From an uncultured Mailhella sp. (GTDB taxonomy: Bacteria > Desulfobacterota > Desulfovibrionia > Desulfovibrionales > Desulfovibrionaceae), in contig CAOMFZ010000058.1 of the NCBI GenBank assembly GCA_948482415.1, forward strand, positions 1 to 10,858: 10,858 nucleotides of DNA, read 5' to 3'. The position numbers and the translations under genes are program-made. This document shows positions 5,400 to 10,858 of this stretch, in pieces (the stretch's first letter is position 1; every line of letters starts with the position of its first letter). The notes under the pieces are model-generated. The model did no database searches. It was given only the letters and a program-made list of their open reading frames with translations, and was not told where the DNA came from.

Positions 5400-6824
5400 G
5401 TGGAAAAACAACATAAAGTCCTCATTGCAAATCGTGGTGAAATTGCAGTCCGAATTATTCAAGCATGTTGTAAACTTGGTTTAAAATTTGTTGCAGTATA
5501 TACACAAGAAGACGTCCATTCAGGTCATGTAAAATTAGCCAAAGAACTTGGTGATAAAAATAGTCTTTACCGTATCAGTTCCTATCATGATGCAAACGAA
5601 ATTTTAAGCGTTGCCGACACTGCCGAAGCAACAGCCATTCATCCCGGTTATGGTTTTTTTGCTGAAGATTTCCGCTTTGCCCGCCGTGTAACCGAAAGAA
5701 CCCGTCCGCTTATTTTTCTTGGACCTTCATGGCGCGTTATCCGTGAACTTGGGGATAAAATCAATACAAAACGTATAGCCAGAAGTCTCAATGTGCCCAC
5801 TGTTCCGGGCTCTGACAGACCTATTTATGACGAAAGTGAAGCTGAAAAAATTGCGCATACGCTTTTTGATTTCCAGCTGCAGCAAGGCGTAAAAACCCCT
5901 CTTGTTTTGGTAAAGGCTTCTGCCGGCGGCGGGGGCATGGGCATTGAAGAAATTCATGACATTGACTTGTTCCGTTCTGTTTACAGAAGAATCAGAAACT
6001 ATGCCATGCGCCAGTTTAAAGATGACGGCGTATTGATTGAACAAAGAATTACAAACTTCAATCATTTGGAAGTGCAGATTATTTCCGACAGGTCCGGAAA
6101 AAATCCTGTCCATTTTGGCACAAGAAACTGTTCTATCCAATCAACAGGTCTGCAAAAACGTATTGAAATTGCTCCGGGTTTTGACCCCAAAAATATTCAT
6201 TATACTTTTGACGCGCAAAAGGTTATGGACGATATAATTGAACACTCCCTTGTTCTTGCCAGAAAGGTCAATTATGACAGTGTTGGTACCTGGGAATGGA
6301 TTGTAACCAAAGAAGGAAACCCGTTTCTTATGGAAGTCAATACGCGTATTCAGGTTGAAAACGGCGTTTCTGCTGCCATTTCCCGGATTAAAGGCAAAAA
6401 TGGCGTTGATCTTATTGCCGAACAAATCAGAACAGGGCTTGGCGAACCTCTCGGCTATACCCAGAACGATATTACATTTGACGGAATTGGTATTGAATAC
6501 CGCATTATTGCTGAAGATACCGAACATAATTTTACCCCGTGGGTGGGCGATATTGATACATTTAAATATGAAAAAGCCCCTTGGCTTTCCATGCACACCC
6601 ATTTACCAAAAGTAAGCAAAGAAAATCCTTATACCATTCCTACAGAATTTGACCCCAATTTAGCGTTAGGCATTGTTTGGGGAACCAATCTTGAAAATGC
6701 AAAACAACGAGGAAAAGAATTTCTCAATTCTCTTGTGATAGCAGGAAGCAATCCCCAAGGTGAAAGCCTTAAATCCAATATTCCATTCCTGCTTGAAAAC
6801 ACAGACAGAATTTTGAAATTTTAA
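5400..6824 (+). CDS. accC: Biotin carboxylase (divergent AccC-type ATP-grasp enzyme)
   Basis: It carboxylates biotin on a carrier protein using ATP and bicarbonate, the first half-reaction of acyl-CoA carboxylases. The N-terminal domain opens with LIANRGEIAVRII (8-20) and HPGYGFFAED (81-90). The ATP-grasp domain has GDK (118-120), VKASAGGGGMG (171-181), HLEVQ (222-226), E299, and the catalytic E312, N314, R316, Q318, E320 set in MEVNTRIQVE. R368 lies in the EYRIIAED segment. At 474 residues it is slightly longer than the usual 450. Differences from E. coli AccC by hand alignment: the QRRHQK loop reads QSTGLQK (His lost, one residue gained), GGGGRGM is GGGGMGI, and the C-terminal YDSM-type segment is FDPN (418-420 region). 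Translation starts at GTG with AAAGGA 7 bases upstream. The stop TAA shares its last base with the next ATG. A role as acetyl-CoA carboxylase is inferred from the neighbours. Confidence 0.9.
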   Translation: MEKQHKVLIANRGEIAVRIIQACCKLGLKFVAVYTQEDVHSGHVKLAKELGDKNSLYRISSYHDANEILSVADTAEATAIHPGYGFFAEDFRFARRVTERTRPLIFLGPSWRVIRELGDKINTKRIARSLNVPTVPGSDRPIYDESEAEKIAHTLFDFQLQQGVKTPLVLVKASAGGGGMGIEEIHDIDLFRSVYRRIRNYAMRQFKDDGVLIEQRITNFNHLEVQIISDRSGKNPVHFGTRNCSIQSTGLQKRIEIAPGFDPKNIHYTFDAQKVMDDIIEHSLVLARKVNYDSVGTWEWIVTKEGNPFLMEVNTRIQVENGVSAAISRIKGKNGVDLIAEQIRTGLGEPLGYTQNDITFDGIGIEYRIIAEDTEHNFTPWVGDIDTFKYEKAPWLSMHTHLPKVSKENPYTIPTEFDPNLALGIVWGTNLENAKQRGKEFLNSLVIAGSNPQGESLKSNIPFLLENTDRILKF

Positions 6825-9070
6825 TGAGTAATATTATGGAATTAACAAAAAAAATACAACACTTAACAGACAGACTGAATTATATAAAAGATATTTTTGC
6901 CGGCAAGCATCAGGAAGATATAACACTTTTAGAAAATCGCCTGAATGAATTGAAAGAGTGTGCGCCGCAAAATGCAGAAGAAATGATGACAGCGCTGGAC
7001 GAGCTTTTCATATTCATGGAAAAAAAGCTTGAAGCAAAGCTGACTCCCATGGATAAGGTTCGCATTGTTCGCCATCCGCAGCGTATTTGTTTAAAAGATA
7101 TCCTTGAAAATGTGTACGACAACTACACGGAAATTGGCGGTCAGGACGAACATACCAATGACCCTGCCGTACTTATTGCCCGTGCCTATATTACGCGTCG
7201 TTACGGAAAGAAAACCTATCACCAGTCTGTCATGGTTATCGGTCATGAAAAAGGCCACGGCGAAGAATTCAGAAACGGCGGTTCTGCAAAGCCCTGGGGC
7301 AATGCAAAAGCCCTGCACTATATGCACGTTGCAGAAACTGAGGGCATTCCGATCCACTCCTTTATTTTTACCCCCGGCGGCGACCCTGTGGAAGAATATC
7401 CCGGAGCGGCCCAGCAAATTGCTAAAAATATTTATGAAATGGCAGGCTTGTCCGTGCCTATTGTGGCAGTTATTTCAGAAGGCGGTTCCGGCGGAGCTGA
7501 AGCCTTTGGACTTGCGGATAAACGCCTTATGCTTTCCCATGGCTATTATTCAGTCATTTCTCCGGAGGGAGCGGCTGCCATTGAAGGCAGGCTCAAACGC
7601 GGAGAACGGGCAAGTGCGGAACTTACGGAACGCTGTGCAAAAAATCTCCATTTAACTGCGCAGAATAACTTATCTTTTGGTTATATCGATAAAATAGTGC
7701 AGGAGCCGCTGCTTGGAGCAAGACCGTATCATTATGATTTCTTCCGCACCCTTCGTCAGGAAGTGATTCGGGCGACAGATGAAATCATGCTCAAATCAAA
7801 CGGTTTTTCCATTTTTAATTTCAACAAACTTCACCGCCTGCAAAATCCTAGTGTCAATCTTGATGAAACCTATGTACGCTGGCATATTAAACGCAGCATG
7901 CGCAGTGATTTAATTGAAGAACGCCAGCATAAGTTTTTGCGTATGTCACGCAAAAGCTATATCAACAGACAAAGCATATTAGGCGCGCTTGCCGATACAT
8001 GGGCAGAACAATGGCGCGAAGTATATAACAGACTTGTGTATGATATTTATCATCGTCAGCGCAAAAACTATCAGCGCCTGCGCGAAGAAATTGAAGCGGA
8101 ATGGATGAGTTTTAAACACAAAACTTCCAAGCCCTTCAAAAATGCCTATAATAAGGTTCGCCGCATTGACACTGTTGCAGAAGAAGAACTGACGACCCTT
8201 TCCAAATGGGAAGAAGAAGACAGCCGAAAAAATGCATGGAAATGGGTAAGCCCCAGAGCAAAAGAAGACAGGGCTGTGACCTGTACCAACAGTGCAACCC
8301 ATGGCTGTATTGATTTATGGGCGCCTGATCTCTACAATGAATTTGCGGGGGTATGTATCAACTGCGGTCACCATTTTAAAATGGAATACCAATGGTTTAT
8401 GTATAACTGCTTTGACGAAAACTCCATTTATGAATTTAATAATGAATGGGAAGCAGGCAATCCCCTGAAATTTCCGACTTTGGACGAACGTCTGAAGGAA
8501 GCCAGAGAAAAAACAAAGCTGAAATCAGCCTGCATTACCTATGAAGCAAGCCTTGACGGCATACGCTGCATTGTGGCGATTTTAGCCGCTCCTTTCCGAG
8601 GCGGTTCTGTGGGGGCAGCCGAAGGGGCAAAACTGATTTCTGCCATTGACAGAGCTCGCAGAAAACGCTATCCGCTCATTATTTATTCACACGGCACAGC
8701 AGGTATCCGTATTCAGGAAGGCACCCACGGCGTTATCCAAATGCCCCGCGTAACCATTGCTATCCGCCGTTATTTACGCGCTGGAGGACTCTATCTCGTG
8801 CTTTATGATACCAACAGCTTTGGCGGTCCGGTTGCCAGCTTCCTTGGCTGCGCGCACTACCAATTTGCCATGCGTTCTTCTAATATTGGTTTTGCCGGTC
8901 CTGCCGTTATCAAAAACACGACGGGCATAGATGTTCCGCCGGATCACCATAACTGTTATAAAGCCCTTTCCCGCGGCCATATTCAAGGTGTTTGGGACAG
9001 ACGTGACACGCGCACGAATTTAAAGCAGGCATTACTCACCATGGGCGGACGTAATCTTTATTATAGATAG
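6824..9070 (+). CDS. Fused acyl-CoA (acetyl-CoA) carboxylase carboxyltransferase, alpha-like then beta-like
   Basis: It transfers CO2 from carboxybiotin to acyl-CoA, probably acetyl-CoA to malonyl-CoA. Residues 1-70 are a charged, likely coiled-coil start. The AccA-like half (about 72-300) shows LTPMDKVRIVRHP (73-85), MVIGHEKGHG (137-146), FTPGGDP (182-188), SEGGSGGAEAFG (218-229) and YSVISPEGAAAI (242-253). About 180 charged residues (300-480) link to an AccD-like half. There a zinc ribbon uses C487, C495, C511 and C514, followed by RGGSVGAAEG (592-601), SHGTAGIRIQEG (622-633), FGGPVASF (666-673) and NIGFAGPAVI (687-696). Eukaryotic and PCC-type enzymes place the beta-like half first, so the order is reversed. 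The start codon overlaps the biotin carboxylase stop by one base and lacks a clear ribosome site, suggesting coupling; ATG at 6836 is an alternative start. The 748-residue length fits one alpha plus one beta chain. Substrate specificity is not provable here. Confidence 0.92.
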   Translation: MSNIMELTKKIQHLTDRLNYIKDIFAGKHQEDITLLENRLNELKECAPQNAEEMMTALDELFIFMEKKLEAKLTPMDKVRIVRHPQRICLKDILENVYDNYTEIGGQDEHTNDPAVLIARAYITRRYGKKTYHQSVMVIGHEKGHGEEFRNGGSAKPWGNAKALHYMHVAETEGIPIHSFIFTPGGDPVEEYPGAAQQIAKNIYEMAGLSVPIVAVISEGGSGGAEAFGLADKRLMLSHGYYSVISPEGAAAIEGRLKRGERASAELTERCAKNLHLTAQNNLSFGYIDKIVQEPLLGARPYHYDFFRTLRQEVIRATDEIMLKSNGFSIFNFNKLHRLQNPSVNLDETYVRWHIKRSMRSDLIEERQHKFLRMSRKSYINRQSILGALADTWAEQWREVYNRLVYDIYHRQRKNYQRLREEIEAEWMSFKHKTSKPFKNAYNKVRRIDTVAEEELTTLSKWEEEDSRKNAWKWVSPRAKEDRAVTCTNSATHGCIDLWAPDLYNEFAGVCINCGHHFKMEYQWFMYNCFDENSIYEFNNEWEAGNPLKFPTLDERLKEAREKTKLKSACITYEASLDGIRCIVAILAAPFRGGSVGAAEGAKLISAIDRARRKRYPLIIYSHGTAGIRIQEGTHGVIQMPRVTIAIRRYLRAGGLYLVLYDTNSFGGPVASFLGCAHYQFAMRSSNIGFAGPAVIKNTTGIDVPPDHHNCYKALSRGHIQGVWDRRDTRTNLKQALLTMGGRNLYYR

Positions 9071-9080
9071 GAACGAATAA

Positions 9081-9731
9081 ATGTTAGATATCACTGCACT
9101 TTTAGAAGAAATAAAACAACATCCCTATACGGATTTAAGCATAAAAACGCCCCATACAGGAAAAATTGAATTTTCCAATCTCAAAGAGGGCGATAAAGTA
9201 ACGGACGCCACAGGTGAATTTAAAGAATTTCCAGGCACTAAAATTGCGGTTATTACCCGTGAAAATAACCCTCGTTTTATTCACGCCTGCCAGAAAGGGA
9301 TAATCCAAAAACTGCATAAAGAATATGATAACGGCTTTGTGGAAGCAGGCGTTGAAATCGGTATTTTGCGCCATTTTCTGACAAAGGAAGAGGTTATCAA
9401 TACCATTTTGCAGAAAACACTGCACCTTTTTCTTGCACCGGAACGCGCCAAATATTATTTTATCCCTGATATTGACACAAAAGTGAAAGTTTATGGCAGC
9501 CGTTCCGTAACAGTGACAGACGGTATGGAATTATTTATTGTTTCCCGTATGAAACGGGAAGTCCCCCTGCGTTATACCGGTCCAAACGGCATTATTTATC
9601 AGGTCTACTTTAGCCATAACCAAAATGTTGATGTTAATCAGCCGCTTATCGGTGTATGTTCTCCCGATCAGGTCGAAACCATTGAAGATGTGGTCAGCCG
9701 CGTCAATCACGAATGGAAAGAACAAAATTAA
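9081..9731 (+). CDS. Biotin/lipoyl-attachment-like carrier protein (BCCP-like)
   Basis: This is probably the biotin carrier that shuttles carboxybiotin between the two preceding enzymes. The C-terminal domain (about 133-193) resembles a biotinyl domain. Residues 148-160 (DGMELFIVSRMKR and E160) contain the Met-Lys pair with candidate biotin lysine K158. Next come GPNGIIYQVYF (167-177) and VDVNQPLIGV (183-192), matching the usual dGvV and V..GqpL elements. The acceptor context is RMKRE rather than the standard AMKM. Residues 20-96 look like a second barrel-sandwich motif (IKTPHTGKIEF, LKEGDKV, QKGIIQKLHKEY, VEAGVEIGIL) with TRENN where the Met-Lys turn would be, so no acceptor. There is no Ala/Pro-rich linker as in typical BCCP, and 216 residues is longer than AccB. 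AGGAA overlaps the upstream stop, and the gap is 10 bases. Context makes the role likely; sequence alone is weaker. Confidence 0.78.
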   Translation: MLDITALLEEIKQHPYTDLSIKTPHTGKIEFSNLKEGDKVTDATGEFKEFPGTKIAVITRENNPRFIHACQKGIIQKLHKEYDNGFVEAGVEIGILRHFLTKEEVINTILQKTLHLFLAPERAKYYFIPDIDTKVKVYGSRSVTVTDGMELFIVSRMKREVPLRYTGPNGIIYQVYFSHNQNVDVNQPLIGVCSPDQVETIEDVVSRVNHEWKEQN

Positions 9732-9751
9732 AAAATATCAAGTAAACACAT

Positions 9752-9780
9752 AAAAGACGTTCAAAAGAGCGTTTTTTTTT
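9752..9780 (+). terminator. Rho-independent terminator of the carboxylase operon
   Basis: Arms 9752-9762 and 9767-9777 pair over 11 bp (two G-T wobbles) around an AAAA loop. The 3' arm merges into nine consecutive Ts (9772-9780). It lies 20 bases after the stop of the carrier gene. Confidence 0.85.
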
Positions 9781-9797
9781 ATATTAAAGCATACATA

Positions 9798-9828
9798 AAA
9801 AGGCTTTCTCTTTGCGGGAAAGCCTTTT
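9798..9828. terminator. Rho-independent terminator, mainly for the minus-strand lipoprotein gene
   Basis: AAAAGGCTTTC (9798-9808) pairs with GAAAGCCTTTT (9818-9828), 11 bp, extendable by a wobble and one C-G pair. On the minus strand the stem ends in TTTTT and stands about 27 bases past the lipoprotein stop codon. On the plus strand it ends in TTTT and backs up the preceding terminator. Confidence 0.82.
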
Positions 9829-9854
9829 CATTATCACTGATTTTTGCTTATTGC

Positions 9855-10553
9855 TTACAAATCGTTTTCAATTTGTTTCAAGTTTTCAAAGAGCATTTGT
9901 CTATAGAAACGGCGGACAAATTCCGTATGAAAATCCATATTATTGAAATATGAAAAGGTGAACTTTTCCGGAGCTTGTCCAAGTTCTTTTTCCCTGGAAT
10001 CTTCATGTCCGATAAACATGCGATTGGTTTTTGCAGAAGCTGTTAACACCGCCTTACTCTTGAGATAAAGCTTCATATCCATGCCCATGTCAAATTCATA
10101 GACAAATTTTTCAGCAGAACTATTTTGTTCTTTTTCAGCAACACGAGCTTTTGTTTCTTCAGTCATCTTTCTGTAAATATTCAGGAACATTCTGCCCTGA
10201 ATATTTTCTTCTTCTATATCAACAACCTGAAACAAGCCTGTTTCTTCAAGACAGCGTTTAGCTGCAAGCCAAAGCCCGTCTGTTTCGCGCCAATCCGGGG
10301 TGCGGTCATCAAAGGGATCCTTAATAACAGGGCGGCCTTCAAAGGTGTAATTGACAAACAAAAGCACGCGAATTGGCTCTGCCGTTTGTTTAAACCGGGT
10401 TTCGTCAATAATATTTGTTGACTTGGCAAACCAGCTTACGTTTGGATACTCTTTATCTTTATAAGACCAGTCTTTAGATGCACAGCCTTCAAGGGCAAGA
10501 CAAAGCATGCACACGCAAACTATTGCCCACAAAATTTTTATATTTTTTTTCAT
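9855..10553 (-). CDS. Predicted outer-membrane lipoprotein, function unknown
   Basis: I do not recognise this family. From the ATG at 10553 the 232-residue protein begins with a lipoprotein signal peptide: MKKNIK, a hydrophobic stretch at 7-21, and the lipobox LEGC with acylated C24. Alanine follows at +2, favouring the outer membrane. The mature part is hydrophilic and mixed alpha/beta. It contains a strand-like segment IRVLLFVNYTFEG, then DPFDDRTPDWRETDGLW and a Glu/Lys-rich region, and ends with an aromatic amphipathic stretch (FVRRFYRQMLFENL). An upstream in-frame ATG at 10598 would add 15 residues before the signal peptide and would sit inside a hairpin, so it is rejected. The ribosome site is weak (GGA about 8 bases upstream). 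It follows the autotransporter gene on the same strand and could share its transcript; a TATACT at 10611-10606 (minus strand) might be its own -10. Confidence 0.8.
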   Translation of the reverse strand: MKKNIKILWAIVCVCMLCLALEGCASKDWSYKDKEYPNVSWFAKSTNIIDETRFKQTAEPIRVLLFVNYTFEGRPVIKDPFDDRTPDWRETDGLWLAAKRCLEETGLFQVVDIEEENIQGRMFLNIYRKMTEETKARVAEKEQNSSAEKFVYEFDMGMDMKLYLKSKAVLTASAKTNRMFIGHEDSREKELGQAPEKFTFSYFNNMDFHTEFVRRFYRQMLFENLKQIENDL

Positions 10554-10573
10554 AGAATAATCCGTTATTGCAG

Positions 10574-10607
10574 CTAACCGAACTGTGCAGATGCACAATC
10601 CGGTTAG
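10574..10607. repeat. Hairpin between the autotransporter and lipoprotein genes
   Basis: Outer arms CTAACCG (10574-10580) and CGGTTAG (10601-10607) enclose inner arms TGTGCA (10584-10589) and TGCACA (10592-10597), each pair perfect, separated by a small internal loop. There is no T-run in the minus direction, so on that strand it is a weak terminator at best. It may be an RNA-processing or stability element that lets the lipoprotein be expressed differently from the autotransporter. Confidence 0.6.
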
Positions 10608-10617
10608 TATAGAAGTT

Positions 10618-10858
10618 TTAGAACATGTATCGGAGACCGGCTAAAATGGTTTCATTATGGTATCCGTGACGGCCGCGCTGTGTACCGAGTGTCAGCCAGC
10701 CAAGCCAGTTGGTCGTCATGCGTCCTTCAAGCCCCATGCGAAGTTCGCCAAGGTCACTTCCGCCTTCCATATAATATGGATGTTCACCGTACAATACGCC
10801 ATATTCATTCGTATTATGTATCCAGTTCGCTTCGATATAGCCAAGACCCTTATTCATG
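10618..10858 (-). CDS. Autotransporter outer-membrane beta-barrel, C-terminal end (partial)
   Basis: Only the last 80 or so residues lie in the window; the reading frame is open to the right edge, so the start is outside and the ATG at 10857 is internal. The segment looks like the last strands of an autotransporter beta-barrel. It shows GYIEANWIHN, then LGELRMGLEGRMTTNWLGW, a short turn, and a final strand ILAGLRYMF ending in phenylalanine, the signal used by the BAM complex for insertion. The alternating aromatic and polar pattern supports outer-membrane strands. Such proteins secrete an N-terminal passenger to the cell surface; the passenger is not visible here. The stop lies 11 bases before the hairpin that precedes the lipoprotein gene. 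Confidence 0.85.
   Translation of the reverse strand, partial: MNKGLGYIEANWIHNTNEYGVLYGEHPYYMEGGSDLGELRMGLEGRMTTNWLGWLTLGTQRGRHGYHNETILAGLRYMF

Noticed and set aside
6141..6602. 153-codon minus-strand frame opposite the biotin carboxylase
   Set aside because: The frame opposes the catalytic ATP-grasp region, whose conservation explains the open frame.
7104..7655. 183-codon plus-strand frame inside the carboxyltransferase
   Set aside because: It overlaps the conserved AccA-like motifs in another frame and has no recognisable content or start signal.
5400..9731. Carboxylase operon considered as a pyruvate/oxaloacetate or propionyl-CoA enzyme
   Set aside because: No oxaloacetate-binding aldolase-type domain or membrane decarboxylase subunit is present, and the transferase halves match AccA and AccD motifs best; propionyl-CoA use cannot be fully excluded.
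10554..10598. Fifteen-residue N-terminal extension of the lipoprotein
   Set aside because: It would place a non-signal segment before the lipoprotein signal peptide, and its ATG lies inside the 10574-10607 hairpin.

Overview
The window suggests a low-GC (roughly 40% by eye) member of the Desulfovibrionaceae, probably host-associated. The reasons are the acetyl-CoA-carboxylase-type cluster with a fused alpha/beta carboxyltransferase next to a separate biotin-attachment protein, an ASKHA/2Fe-2S protein, a bacterial Rsm22-family protein, a stand-alone ferredoxin-thioredoxin reductase catalytic chain, an autotransporter end, and a G/C-arm plus A/T-arm intergenic inverted repeat of a kind I recall from Desulfovibrio genomes. 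Genus and species cannot be fixed from the sequence alone.

Layout. Positions 1-171 hold a long inverted repeat and a terminator, with no credible gene. fliM (172-1152, minus) encodes a flagellar switch protein. Its promoter faces that of a plus-strand pair: an ASKHA-domain protein with an N-terminal 2Fe-2S ferredoxin domain (1343-2887) and an Rsm22/METTL17-type methyltransferase-like protein with a four-Cys iron-sulfur motif and a very basic tail (2896-4407). After a promoter come two overlapping genes: a membrane-anchored glutaredoxin-like protein (4489-4905) and a ferredoxin-thioredoxin reductase catalytic subunit (4902-5213). A 186-base regulatory gap with candidate promoters and a 16-bp palindrome precedes a three-gene carboxylase operon: biotin carboxylase (5400-6824), a carboxyltransferase with the alpha-like half before the beta-like half (6824-9070), and a biotin/lipoyl-attachment-like protein (9081-9731). 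Two back-to-back terminators close this operon and a minus-strand lipoprotein gene (9855-10553). Upstream of the lipoprotein, and running off the right edge, is the end of an autotransporter beta-barrel.

How the genes work together. The carboxylase operon supplies all three activities of a biotin-dependent acyl-CoA carboxylase; acetyl-CoA to malonyl-CoA for fatty-acid synthesis is the likeliest reaction. Each subunit departs from the E. coli pattern: altered residues in the biotin carboxylase, reversed fusion order and an expanded zinc knuckle in the transferase, and an RMKRE site instead of AMKM in the carrier. The glutaredoxin/FTR pair looks like a short ferredoxin-to-dithiol electron route at the membrane. 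Two successive genes upstream (ASKHA and Rsm22) both carry predicted Fe-S clusters, which may or may not be a functional link.

No tRNA, rRNA, CRISPR array, transposase or prophage gene was seen. The strongest leads for something less described are the unusual carboxylase, the overlapping glutaredoxin-FTR pair, and the palindrome in front of the carboxylase operon.
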